Shown here: piece after piece, positions 17,426 to 26,756 of the stretch
How positions within the stretch are numbered: the first letter of the stretch is position 1
Layout: every line of letters starts with the position of its first letter
Assembly (NCBI RefSeq): GCF_029428875.1
Contig: NZ_JAJSOO010000001.1
Span: 6,544,501-6,608,500, forward strand
DNA from: Streptomyces sp. JH34
Lineage (GTDB): Bacteria > Actinomycetota > Actinomycetes > Streptomycetales > Streptomycetaceae
DNA length: 64,000 nucleotides
Reading direction: 5' to 3'
The notes under the pieces: model-generated
Told to the model about the DNA's origin: nothing
The model's database searches: none
Seen by the model: only the letters and a program-made list of their open reading frames with translations
Program-made: the position numbers and the translations under genes

Positions 17426-18445
17426 ATGCAGACCAAGGCCCGCGCTCTGGTCGTGATGAGCAGGTCCAGCTTCGAAGCACACTTCGATCAGGACCGGCTG
17501 CGCCGCCTCGCCGCCCTCGTGGCCCTCGACGAGCCCTGCTGGACGGACGACCTCGACAACGCACGGTCGCGCGAACGCCTGGCCCGCGCCGACGTGCTGA
17601 TCACGTCGTGGGGCGCACCCGCGCTCACACCGCAGCGGCTCGCCGCGGCACCCCGCCTGCGGGCCGTCCTGCACGGGGCGGGCAGCGTGCGCGACCTGGT
17701 CGGACAGGAGGTGTGGCGCCGCGGGATCCGGGTGACCAGCGCCGCCGACGCCAACGCCGTGCCGGTGGCGGAGTACACCCTCGCCGCGATCATCTTCGCC
17801 GGGAAGAAGGTCCCGTTCCTCGCCGCCGACGAGCAGCACGCGTACGGGGGCTGGGGCTCGGTCACCGGCTACGGTGACCTCTCCAACTTCCGGCGGACCG
17901 TCGGCGTCGTCGGCTTCTCGCGGATCGGCCGGCAGGTCGTCGAGCTGCTGCGGGTGCTGCGCGGCACCACCTGCCTGGTGGCCGACCCGTACGCCGACCC
18001 GGAGGAGGTGGCACGGGCCGGGGCGAGGCTCGTACCGCTGGAGGAGATGCTGCCGCAGGTCCACGTACTGTCCGTGCACGCCCCGGAACTGCCCGAGACC
18101 CATCACCTCATCGGCGCCGAGCAGCTCCGCCTGCTTCCCGACTTCGCCACGGTCATCAACACCGCGCGCGGTTCACTCGTCGATCCCGACGCGCTGGCGG
18201 CCGAGTGCGCAGCCCGCCGGCTCTTCGCGATCCTCGACGTCACCGACCCCGAACCGCTGCCCGCCGACTCGCCGCTGCGCCGCCTCGCACGCGTGATGAT
18301 CACGCCGCACATCGCCGGGTCCCTGGGCACCGAGACCGGCCGGCTGACCGACCACGTCCTCGACGAACTCGACCGCTGGGTCGCCGGCAAGCCGCTGCGG
18401 GCCGAGATCTCCGCGGAGAGCTGGGCCCTCGGCCTGAGCGCCTGA
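17426..18445 (+). CDS. D-isomer-specific 2-hydroxyacid dehydrogenase
   Basis: 339 residues. The NAD-binding motif is VGVVGFSRIGRQVVELL; the catalytic Arg is in INTARGSLVDPDAL; the late His is in ITPHIAGSLG. The catalytic Glu region is DVTDPEPLPADSPL. This is the phosphoglycerate/glyoxylate-reductase type. It is the first gene of a six-gene plus-strand run with an ABC sugar importer and a polysaccharide-lyase-like gene. It probably oxidises or reduces an acid made from the imported sugar; the substrate cannot be read from the sequence. Confidence 0.85.
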   Translation: MQTKARALVVMSRSSFEAHFDQDRLRRLAALVALDEPCWTDDLDNARSRERLARADVLITSWGAPALTPQRLAAAPRLRAVLHGAGSVRDLVGQEVWRRGIRVTSAADANAVPVAEYTLAAIIFAGKKVPFLAADEQHAYGGWGSVTGYGDLSNFRRTVGVVGFSRIGRQVVELLRVLRGTTCLVADPYADPEEVARAGARLVPLEEMLPQVHVLSVHAPELPETHHLIGAEQLRLLPDFATVINTARGSLVDPDALAAECAARRLFAILDVTDPEPLPADSPLRRLARVMITPHIAGSLGTETGRLTDHVLDELDRWVAGKPLRAEISAESWALGLSA

Positions 18446-18498
18446 CCCCGGCCCCGCTCGTCCCACCCTTCCCAACCGCTCGAAGGAGAGCCGCCGCA

Positions 18499-19767
18499 AT
18501 GAAGTTGACGAAGAACCTCGCCCGGATCGCACCGCTGGTCGTGGCCGCGACCCTCACCGCCACCGCCTGCGACGCCAGCGGCACGGACAGCACCTCGTCG
18601 TCCGACGGCAGGACCGTCGTGAAGATCGCGCTGTGGAACTACAAGACCACGCCCGAGTTCAAGGCCCTGATCGAGGGCTTCGAAGCCGAGAACCCCGGCA
18701 TCGACGTCCAGCCGGTCGACATCCTCGCCGACAACTACCCGGACAAGGTCACCACCATGCTCGCGGGCGGTGACACCACCGACGTCCTGACCATGAAGAA
18801 CGTCACCGACTACGCCCGCTACGCCACCCGTGACCAGCTCCTGCCGCTGACCGAGGAGGCGGCCGGGCTGGACAAGGCGTCGTACTCCGGTCTCGACGAC
18901 TACGACCTCGACGGCAAGTACTACGCACTGCCCTACCGCTCGGACTTCTGGGTCCTCTTCTACAACAAGGACATGGTCGGCAAGGAAGACCTGTCCGGGC
19001 TGACCTGGGACCGCTACGCGGAGCTGGCGAAGAAGTTCACCAAGGGCTCCGGCTCCGACAAGGTCTACGGCACCTACCTGCACACCTGGCGCTCCGTCGT
19101 CCAGGCGATCTCCTCCGCGCAGACCGGCGGCGACCAGCTCGGCGGCGACTACTCGTTCTTCAAGGACCAGTACGAGATGGCCCTCGGCCTGCAGAAGGCC
19201 AAGGCGACCCTGCCGTTCTCCACGGCCTCCAGCAACCAGATCACCTACGACTCGCAGCTGACCACCGGCAAGGCCGCCATGGTGCCGATGGGCTCGTGGT
19301 GGGCGGCCGCGCTGCTCGCCGAGAAAGCACAGGGCAAGAACGACATCAACTGGGGCATGGCGCCGATGCCGCAGGTCGAGAAGGACGGCAGGACCGTCAC
19401 CTTCGGATCGCCGACCGCGTTCGCCGTCAACAAGAAGTCCCGCAACGCGGACGCCGCCAAGAAATTCGTCACCTGGGCCTCCGGTCCGCAGGGAGCCGCC
19501 GCCGTCGCGAAGATCGGCGTCACGCCCGCGTACACCAGCGACAAGATCCTCGACACCTTCTTCTCTGTCGACGGCATGCCGGCGGACGCGCTGTCCCGCA
19601 GGACGATGCAACCGACCACGGTGCAGCTGGAGATGCCGGTCAGCGACAAGACCTCGGACATCGACCAGATCCTCAAGGAGGAGCACGAGATGGTCATGAG
19701 CGGCGAGAAGTCCGTGGACGAGGGCGTCAAGGAGATGGACAAGCGTGTGAAGGACGAAGTCCAGTGA
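18499..19767 (+). CDS. ABC sugar-binding lipoprotein (family 1 SBP)
   Basis: 422 residues from an ATG with GAAGGAGAG upstream. Signal peptide with lipobox LTATAC, lipidated Cys24. The mature part shows the extracellular sugar-binding fold: VKIALWNYKTTPEFKALIEG, ENPGIDV, YALPYRSDFWVLFYNKDM and AAMVPMGSWW. It is membrane-anchored outside the cell and delivers substrate to the two permeases encoded next, whose first GTG overlaps this gene's stop. No ATPase is present in the operon, so a shared MsiK-type ATPase is likely, as known for Streptomyces sugar importers. Confidence 0.9.
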   Translation: MKLTKNLARIAPLVVAATLTATACDASGTDSTSSSDGRTVVKIALWNYKTTPEFKALIEGFEAENPGIDVQPVDILADNYPDKVTTMLAGGDTTDVLTMKNVTDYARYATRDQLLPLTEEAAGLDKASYSGLDDYDLDGKYYALPYRSDFWVLFYNKDMVGKEDLSGLTWDRYAELAKKFTKGSGSDKVYGTYLHTWRSVVQAISSAQTGGDQLGGDYSFFKDQYEMALGLQKAKATLPFSTASSNQITYDSQLTTGKAAMVPMGSWWAAALLAEKAQGKNDINWGMAPMPQVEKDGRTVTFGSPTAFAVNKKSRNADAAKKFVTWASGPQGAAAVAKIGVTPAYTSDKILDTFFSVDGMPADALSRRTMQPTTVQLEMPVSDKTSDIDQILKEEHEMVMSGEKSVDEGVKEMDKRVKDEVQ

Positions 19768-20708
19768 GTGTCGACGCGCCCACCGCCACCCAGCACGCGC
19801 CCGGCGGCGCCTCCGCGGCCCACCAGGCCGCCGCGAAGCGCCGGCGGCGGCGCAACCTCCTGGTCGGCTGGTCGTTCATCCTGCCGAACTTCCTCGGCTT
19901 CGCCGCCCTCACCCTCGTCCCGGTGATCGGCGCGCTCGCGATCTCCTTCACCCACTGGGACTCCTACTCCACCCCGAAATGGGCGGGCCTGGACAACTTC
20001 CAGCGGCTGTGGGACGACTCCAACTTCTGGGCCGCGCTGCGGAACACCCTGTACTACGCGGCAGGACACATCCCGCTCACCCTCGTGGTCGCGCTCGGCC
20101 TCGCCGTGCTGCTCAACCAGAAGCTGCGCGGCGTGCACGTCCTGCGGACCGCCTTCTTCTTCCCGTACATCACCTCGCTCGTCGCCGTCGCCGTGGTGTG
20201 GAACATGCTGCTCAGCCCAGAGTCGGGGCCGGTCAACCAGTTCCTGACGTTCCTCGGCGTCGACCACCCACCGGGGTGGACCAGCTCCCAGGACTGGGCG
20301 ATGCCCGCACTGATCGTCACGAGCGTGTGGCGGGACATGGGCTACTACATGGTGCTGTTCCTGGCCGGGCTGCAGACGGTCCCCGCCGAGCTGTACGAGG
20401 CGGCCCGCATGGACGGCGCAGGTGCCTGGCAGCGCTTCTGGCACGTCACCCTGCCGGGCCTCCGGCCCACGACCTTCTTCGTCACTGTCATGATCACGGT
20501 CTCCAGCTTCAAGGTCTTCGACCTGGTGCAGGTCATGACCGAGGGCGGACCTGGCCGCTCCACCCTCGTCCTGTCCCAGCTGATCTTCCGCGAGGGCATC
20601 ACGCAGGGCCGCTTCGGCTACGCCTCGGCGGTCTCCCTGGTGCTCTTCCTGATCTGCCTGGTGATCACGGTGATCCAGTTCCGGATGCAGCGGAGGAGCG
20701 AGCGATGA
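19764..20708 (+). CDS. ABC sugar transporter permease (MalF type)
   Basis: 314 residues from a GTG overlapping the binding-protein stop. A basic N-terminal tail (KRRRRRNLLVG) precedes six predicted membrane helices. The cytoplasmic EAA loop is EAARMDGAGAWQRFWHVTLP, the site that contacts the ATPase. MalF-type permeases of this length are normal in actinomycetes. It pairs with the downstream permease, whose ATG overlaps this stop (ATGA). Confidence 0.9.
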   Translation: MSVDAPTATQHAPGGASAAHQAAAKRRRRRNLLVGWSFILPNFLGFAALTLVPVIGALAISFTHWDSYSTPKWAGLDNFQRLWDDSNFWAALRNTLYYAAGHIPLTLVVALGLAVLLNQKLRGVHVLRTAFFFPYITSLVAVAVVWNMLLSPESGPVNQFLTFLGVDHPPGWTSSQDWAMPALIVTSVWRDMGYYMVLFLAGLQTVPAELYEAARMDGAGAWQRFWHVTLPGLRPTTFFVTVMITVSSFKVFDLVQVMTEGGPGRSTLVLSQLIFREGITQGRFGYASAVSLVLFLICLVITVIQFRMQRRSER

Positions 20709-21616
20709 GTACCACTGTGCTGCGCAAGGACAGCAGTGCGCCCACACCCCCGGCTCCCGCAGGTCCTCCTGAGGGGCCCCGTGCCCGCGGCGGCGCGGTG
20801 GCGCTCCTCGGGCAGATCGCCCTGTACGCGCTTCTCGCCGTGGTGGCCCTCGCGGTCCTCCTGCCCTTCATCTGGATGCTGATCTCGTCGGTCAAGGACG
20901 ACCGAGACGTCTTCACGGTGCCGATCCAGTGGATCCCCGAAGAGTTCAAATGGGAGAACTTCGCCACCATCTGGACGCGGGTGCCGTTCGCCGCCTACCT
21001 CGGCAACTCGTTCTTCCTGAGCATCGTGATCACGTTTCTGCAGGTGCTCACCGGCAGCTTCGCGGCGTACGGCTTCGCCAAGATGCGCTTCCCGGGACGG
21101 GATCTGCTGTTCACCGGCTACATCGCGACGATCGCGGTGCCGTGGCAGGCGTACATGGTGCCGCAGTACGTGATCATGCAGAAGTTCGGCCTGGTGAACT
21201 CGTACACCTCGCTCATCCTGCTGCAGGCGTTCGGCGCTTTCGGAGTCTTCCTGATGCGGCAGTTCTATCTGACGATCCCGGACGAGATCAGCGAGGCGGC
21301 CCGCCTCGACGGCCTGACGGAGTACGGCATCTGGGCGCGGATCGTGCTTCCGCTGTCCAAGCCGGCGCTCGCGAGCCTCGCGCTGCTGACGTTCGTGAAC
21401 ACCTGGAACGACTACATGGGCCCGTTCATCTACCTGACCGACAACCGGCTGTGGACCGTGCAGTTGGGGCTGCGCGCCTTCATCGGGCAGTACGACGCGG
21501 AGTCGGCGATGATCATGACGGGTTCCGTGCTCTCACTGGCGCCGGTCCTGGCGGTGTTCCTGCTCGGCCAGCGCTACTTCGTGCGGGGCATCGCGACGAC
21601 CGGCGTGAAGGGCTGA
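20705..21616 (+). CDS. ABC sugar transporter permease (MalG type)
   Basis: 303 residues starting in the ATGA overlap with the first permease. Six predicted membrane helices, the first being LYALLAVVALAVLLPFIWML. The EAA loop is EAARLDGLTEYGIWARIVLP. The C-terminus GQRYFVRGIATTGVKG is the standard ending of MalG-type permeases. With the preceding genes it forms the membrane part of a carbohydrate importer, probably for oligosaccharides released by the neighbouring GH59 or heparinase-like enzymes. Confidence 0.9.
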   Translation: MSTTVLRKDSSAPTPPAPAGPPEGPRARGGAVALLGQIALYALLAVVALAVLLPFIWMLISSVKDDRDVFTVPIQWIPEEFKWENFATIWTRVPFAAYLGNSFFLSIVITFLQVLTGSFAAYGFAKMRFPGRDLLFTGYIATIAVPWQAYMVPQYVIMQKFGLVNSYTSLILLQAFGAFGVFLMRQFYLTIPDEISEAARLDGLTEYGIWARIVLPLSKPALASLALLTFVNTWNDYMGPFIYLTDNRLWTVQLGLRAFIGQYDAESAMIMTGSVLSLAPVLAVFLLGQRYFVRGIATTGVKG

Positions 21617-21619
21617 GAC

Positions 21620-22342
21620 ATGCGGAGAACGGGGGCGAGCCCGCGAGCGCGGCTCAATGTCCCATACGACTCATGGGGGTTGATCTGGGCGCACGTCCAC
21701 CGCGTGCTGGTCGTCAACCTCGGCATCGCCGTGGCGAACCTGCCCCTGCTGGCCGCGCTGCAAGTCACCCACCAGCCGTGGCGGCACCCGGTGTTCTTCG
21801 GGCTGTTGCTGCTCGTCCTTCCGGGACCCTCCCTCGCCGCCGCGTTCGCCTACCTGGACGCGGCGACCGGGGACGAGCAGGCGCCGCTGAGGCTGTTCGC
21901 CCGGGCCTACCGACAGCTGTACCGGCGAGCGGTGCTGGTCTCGGCACCCTTCGTGCTGCTCGTGATCGTGGCAGCCGTGGATGTCGTGGCGCTGCGGACA
22001 TCCGCGCTGGGAACGGCGGTCGTGCCGATGGCGGTGGTGGTCGCGCTGGTGGCCGCCGCGGCCTGGCCGGTCGCACTCGCGCAGGTGGCCGCGGGCGGGA
22101 GCGTCGGACGGAGGCTCTTCCTGCTGGCGCCGTACGCCGTGCTCCGGCACGGGCTGCCGGCCCTGATGAACCTCGTGCTGGGCAGCGTGGTCCTGTTGCT
22201 CGTCAACCAGGCGCCGCTGCTGGGCCTCGCGGTGCTGCCCGGCTGCGCGCTGTTCGTGGTGTGGCGCAACTGCCGGGTCATGGCGGCCGTCAGCGACCCA
22301 GGCGTGGCGGGCGATCGGGTCGTACTCGAGGGGGAGGCGTGA
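21620..22342 (+). CDS. DUF624 (YesL-like) membrane protein
   Basis: 240 residues with about five or six hydrophobic segments, for example VVNLGIAVANLPLLAALQV, FFGLLLLVLPGPSLAAAFAY and AVVPMAVVVALVAAAAWPVA. Residues 14-24 (VPYDSWGLIWA) and the overall pattern fit DUF624, a family repeatedly found beside sugar ABC importers and polysaccharide-lyase genes such as yesL in Bacillus. Its role is unknown, possibly in transporter assembly. It starts 3 bp after the permease and its stop overlaps the next ATG (TGATG). Confidence 0.75.
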   Translation: MRRTGASPRARLNVPYDSWGLIWAHVHRVLVVNLGIAVANLPLLAALQVTHQPWRHPVFFGLLLLVLPGPSLAAAFAYLDAATGDEQAPLRLFARAYRQLYRRAVLVSAPFVLLVIVAAVDVVALRTSALGTAVVPMAVVVALVAAAAWPVALAQVAAGGSVGRRLFLLAPYAVLRHGLPALMNLVLGSVVLLLVNQAPLLGLAVLPGCALFVVWRNCRVMAAVSDPGVAGDRVVLEGEA

Positions 22343-24115
22343 TGTCACCGACAGCATCCGGTCCGGGACCGAACCGGCGGCATGCCCCGGACGCCGACCC
22401 GTTGACCGGGCTGCATGCCCGCATCCGGTCGGCTGCGGACTCCGCGCGGAGCACGCAGATGCCGGACCTGCCGTTCTCCGCGTACCGCCGCTTCGACGAC
22501 GACGGCGACCGTCTGGCCTACGAAAAGCTGTACTTCCGGCGGAGAGCGCTGGTGACAGCTCTCGCCGCCGAGGCCCTGATCGACCCGGCAGCCGAACTGG
22601 GCCCCCTGGAAGACGCGTTGTGGTCCGTCTGCGACGAGTACACCTGGGCGCTGCCCGCCCACGAGGCGCATGCGACGGACCTCGACCGGGGCATGGACCA
22701 GTGCCTCGACCTGTTCGCCGCGCTCACCGCGCAGCTGCTGGCCGAGACGGTCGGGGTCTGCGGCGGCCGGCTCCACCCCCGGGTCGCCGCCCGCGTCCGC
22801 GACCAGGTGGACCACCGGGTGCTGTCCCTCCTCGCCGACGACGGACGTCCGCTTCCGTGGGAAGGCTGGGCGCACAACTGGGCCGCCGTGTGCGGCGGTT
22901 GCGCGGGCCTCGCGGCACTCGCCCTGTGGGACCCGGGACCGCGCCTGACTCGTGTCCTCGACCGGTGCCGGCGCGCCCAGCTCACCTACCTCAGTGGCTT
23001 CGGCGACGACGGGGGCTGTGCGGAAGGGGTGGGCTACTGGGTGTTCGGTTTCGCGCACTTCGTCTACTTCGCCGAAGGACTGCGGGAGTTCACCGGGGAG
23101 GACCTGCTCGCGCACCCCAAGGTGTCGGCCGTCGCCAGGTTTCCTGGCGCCGTGCATCTGGGCGGCGGGCTGTTCCCCGCCTTCTCGGACGGGGAGGACC
23201 GGCCCCGGGTGCCCGCCGGTCTCGCCGGACAGCTCGCGCGGAGGCTCGGTGTCCGGGTCCCCGCCGAGGCGGTGGAGGCCACCGACGGCGGGGCGGACCT
23301 CCCACGGGACTGGGCCGACCTCTCGCGCACCCTGCGCTGGGGCGCCCCGGTCCCCGCCCCCGCGCCGGAGCCCGAGCCCCCCCACGGCGTACCTCCCCGA
23401 CCTCGCCTGGCTGGTCGACCGTGGACAGGGCGTCGCCTTCGCGGCCAAGGGCGGCCACAACGCCGAGCCGCACAACCACAACGACCTCGGCCAGTTCGTG
23501 CTGGCGGCCAGGGGCGAGGTCCTGCTCGCCGACCTGGGCGCGGGCGAATACCGCAAGGGGTACTTCGACGAGGCCACGCGCTACACGTTCCTGCACGCCT
23601 CCTCGCGCGCGCACTCCGTTCCACGCGTCGACACGCGCGAGCAGTCCGCGGGCGGCGCCCGGGCGGCCGAGGTCCTGGAGCTCCACGTCCACGCGCACGG
23701 TGCGGAGCTGACCCTCGACCTCGCCGACGCCTACGAGGTGCACGGACTGACGGCGCTTCGCCGCGCCTTCTCCTGGCACCGCGACACCGGGGAACTGCTG
23801 CTCGTCGACGGGGTGGAGACGGAACGCCCGGTGCCGCTGGAAGAGGTGTTCGTCAGCCGGCTGTACCCCGAACTCCGCGCGGACGCGGTGGTGTGGACCG
23901 GAACCGAGGCACGGGCCCACCTCGGCCTGCCGGAAGGCTGCGTCCCGCACGTCGAAACGGTGCACACCACCGACCACGAGGGCGCCCCCGACACGGTCCA
24001 CCTCCTACGGCTCGGCTTCGACCTCGTCGAGCGGCGGACCCGGTTGCCGTTCCGTTTCACCGTCGGCCCCTGCCACCCGGACGGCCGCCCGGGACCGACG
24101 GAGGAGGGCCCTTGA
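22342..24115 (+). pseudogene. Heparinase II/III-like gene, frameshifted at a C7 tract
   Basis: The N-terminal part (22342 to about 23380) encodes a helical toroid as in heparinase II/III-like lyases (WEGWAHNWAAVCGGCAGLA, GGCAEGVGYWVFGF). The frame then shifts by +1 at seven Cs (23377-23383). The C-terminal beta-sandwich continues in the next frame: DRGQGVAFAAKGGHNAEPHN, HNDLGQFVLAARGEVLLADL, up to 24115. Removing one C restores a single frame of about 590 residues. Both halves keep normal codon bias, so the shift is recent, a sequencing error or a phase-variable tract. The intact enzyme would cleave an acidic polysaccharide or oligosaccharide in the cytoplasm, as no signal peptide is seen. 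Confidence 0.75.
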
Positions 24116-24456
24116 CGGCCCTGCCGGAGGGGAGTGGCACGGTGGGTCCGGTACCCGGTGGGCCGTGTACCCGAGTTGCCGGCCTCAGCGCCGGCCGGGA
24201 CCAGGCGGCACATGCCTACCGGCTCGTACCCACTGCGCCGGACAGTCGTGTGTGATGCACCGCCAGGTCCGTGCCCGGTTCTCGCGACGGCGGACGCGGC
24301 CGGCGGAGCCCTCCTCCCGTGCGGCACGGGTGGCTCCGGACTGCCTGTTCGTCACCCTCTCTGCTCCGCCGTACCGTCCAGCGGTTAGTTTGTGTGCAGG
24401 ACGGATACGCAGGCCCGTGCAGGCAGAGGCGCACGGAGGACGGGAGGTGGGGAGGC
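24116..24456. other. Intergenic region upstream of the kinase gene
   Basis: No coding frame with convincing bias. It separates the glycan operon from the kinase gene and should contain the kinase promoter. No clear hairpin terminator was found after the heparinase-like gene. Confidence 0.45.
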
Positions 24457-26682
24457 GTGTCGTTGCGCATGGGCGATCCAGCCGAGATCGGCGGTTATCC
24501 GCTCGAGGCCCGGCTCGGCTCGGGTGGCATGGGCACGGTCTTCCTTGCCCGTACGAGTTCGGGGCGGCCCATCGCGATCAAACTGATCCACCAGCAGTTC
24601 GCCGGGGACGACGAGTTCCGCATCCGCTTCCGGCAGGAGGTGGCGGCCGCCAGGAGGGTGAGCGGCGCGTTCACCGCCGCCGTGGTCGACGCCGCCCCCG
24701 AGGCCGAGCAGCCGTGGATGGCGACGACCTACATCGAGGGGCGGACGCTCGCCCAGCGCATCGCCGAGCAGGGTCCGCTGGACGGGGCGGAGCTGAGAAG
24801 GCTCGCCATCGGGCTGGCCGAGGCGCTGCGCGACATCCACCGGGTGGGAGTCGTCCACCGTGACCTGAAGCCCTCGAACGTCGTGCTCTCGCCCGAGGGT
24901 CCGCGCGTCATCGACTTCGGCATCTCGCGCGCCGCGGACCAGCAGACGCTGACGATGACCGGCCGGGTCATCGGTACGCCCCCCTTCATGTCGCCGGAGC
25001 AGTTGCAGGCGCCGCGTGGTGTGGGACCGCGGTCCGACGTCTTCTCCCTGGGGACGCTGCTGGTATACGCGGCGACGGGCCACGGGCCGTTCGACGCGGA
25101 CAGCCCCTACCTCACCGCGTATCAGGTGGTGCACGAGGAGCCGTCGCTGGGCGTCGTGCCGAAGGCCCTGCGCGCGGTCGTCGAGCCGTGCCTGGACAAG
25201 GAGCCCGGGGGCCGCCCCTCGGCGGACGAACTCCTCGTGCTCCTGAGGGACCTTCCGGACGACCTCGGTGGGACCGGCGTGCACGAGGCCGGTGCGGGCC
25301 GCACCCGTGACATGGTCACTCAGCATCATGTGACCCAGGACACCCCGGTTCCGGCTGTTCCGAGCCCCGCCCCGGCCGGCGCCGGCACCTCGGTCGGCCG
25401 CCGTCTGCGCAGCCGGTGGCGGCCCGTGCTCGCGGCCGCGGTCGCCGTCGCGGCGATCGGCGGGGGAGTCGCCGCACTGAGGGCGGGAAGCACCGGAGGC
25501 GGCACGGACGGCGATAAGGGCGAGCGCGTCGCGGCGCCGGCTGCCTCACTCCCGACCGGCTTCGGCCCGTGGCGCAGGACCGTGCAGGGCGGTCGCGAGG
25601 ACATCCCCGACGAACTCCGGTGCGTCGCCCGCGGCGACGCGCTGTTCTGCGGGGGCGGCGGTGTGGTCGCGACCCGTATCAGGGCCATGGACGGCTCCCG
25701 GGTGTGGACGGCGAAGAGCCCGGGCGTCCCCGTCCAGGGCATGCATGTGGTGGGTGCCACCGAGGACACGGTGCTCGGTTACCGCTTCGCCGCCGAGGAC
25801 GCCCCGCAGGACCCGCACAGCGAGGTGGTGGCCCTCGACGCGGACGACGGCCGTGAGCTGTGGGCCGTGCCGTCCGGCGCCCAGTCGACCGCCGTGACGG
25901 GCCGGAGCCAGGACGCCCTGGTGGTCGGCTCCGCCGTGGTGACGGTCGACGCCTCCAACTCCCGTTTCGAGGCCCGTGACGCCCACAGCGGTGACGTGAC
26001 CTGGACGACGTCGTTCCCGGCGGGTACGCAGTGCGCCCCCGTCCCGGCGGGCGCACAGCTCCTCGCCATGTGCGCGACGGACGCGGAGGTGGATGCCGTG
26101 GAGGTGCGCCGTCCCGTCCTCCACACCGTCGACCGCACGTCGGGGGCACTGGGCCGGGCCATCGCGGTCGACGGGCCCGCCGTGCCGATGGGCGTCTCCG
26201 ACGGCAGGCTCGTTCTCCTTCGGCAGCACATGGAGGGAGCGGCGCTGACCGGGTACGACGGGACGGCGGTGATCGACCCGGCCTCGCGGAAGGTCACGTA
26301 CTCCCGGCTGGCCAGGACATACGCCGGGACACCCGGCATGGCGGACGGCACCGTCTACCTGGCCGGACAGGCAGGTCTCGTCACGGCGCTCGACCCCGCG
26401 ACCGGCCGGGAGAAGTGGTCGCGGCAGACGGGCGTGGAGGGCGCGTCCGGGCCAGTGGCAGGATCCGGCGCACTGTATTTCAGCTCTGCCACCGGCCGGG
26501 TGGTCGCCCTGTCACCGAACAGCGGCAAAACCCTGTGGGCCACGGATCCGCAGGTCGACGGCCTCACGGGCGAGCAGGGCGCAAGTCCGCGCGTGACCGT
26601 CGCGGGTCGTGCCGTGATCGTCGCGGCGGCGGAGAACACCCTCTTCGCCTTCGACACGCAGAAGCCGCCCAGGTCGGGCTGA
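24457..26682 (+). CDS. PknB-type Ser/Thr protein kinase with PQQ-like extracellular sensor
   Basis: 741 residues from a GTG at 24457; an ATG at 24469 is an alternative. The kinase domain occupies about 10-275: glycine loop GSGGMGTVFLA, catalytic Lys in PIAIKLI, HRDLKPSNVVL and DFGISRAADQQ. A Pro/Ala-rich linker leads to one membrane helix (PVLAAAVAVAAIGGGVAAL, about 322-341). The outer part has beta-propeller-like repeats (RAMDGSRVWTAKS, ALDADDGRELWAV, ALDPATGREKWSR, ALSPNSGKTLWAT) of the PQQ-binding-like type. It is a transmembrane signalling kinase; ligand and targets are unknown. It converges with a SpoIIE-type phosphatase gene, which may or may not be related. Confidence 0.9.
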   Translation: MSLRMGDPAEIGGYPLEARLGSGGMGTVFLARTSSGRPIAIKLIHQQFAGDDEFRIRFRQEVAAARRVSGAFTAAVVDAAPEAEQPWMATTYIEGRTLAQRIAEQGPLDGAELRRLAIGLAEALRDIHRVGVVHRDLKPSNVVLSPEGPRVIDFGISRAADQQTLTMTGRVIGTPPFMSPEQLQAPRGVGPRSDVFSLGTLLVYAATGHGPFDADSPYLTAYQVVHEEPSLGVVPKALRAVVEPCLDKEPGGRPSADELLVLLRDLPDDLGGTGVHEAGAGRTRDMVTQHHVTQDTPVPAVPSPAPAGAGTSVGRRLRSRWRPVLAAAVAVAAIGGGVAALRAGSTGGGTDGDKGERVAAPAASLPTGFGPWRRTVQGGREDIPDELRCVARGDALFCGGGGVVATRIRAMDGSRVWTAKSPGVPVQGMHVVGATEDTVLGYRFAAEDAPQDPHSEVVALDADDGRELWAVPSGAQSTAVTGRSQDALVVGSAVVTVDASNSRFEARDAHSGDVTWTTSFPAGTQCAPVPAGAQLLAMCATDAEVDAVEVRRPVLHTVDRTSGALGRAIAVDGPAVPMGVSDGRLVLLRQHMEGAALTGYDGTAVIDPASRKVTYSRLARTYAGTPGMADGTVYLAGQAGLVTALDPATGREKWSRQTGVEGASGPVAGSGALYFSSATGRVVALSPNSGKTLWATDPQVDGLTGEQGASPRVTVAGRAVIVAAAENTLFAFDTQKPPRSG

Positions 26683-26756
26683 CCGGCGCGGCGCCGGACC
26701 CCCCGTCCGGGCCCCTCCTTCCACCGCCTCGCCGGCAGGCGTGTCCGGCGCGGCGG

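Noticed and set aside
26691..26751. GCGCCGGAC inverted repeat between the kinase and phosphatase genes
   Set aside because: 9-bp stem with a 43-nt loop; not convincing as a terminator.
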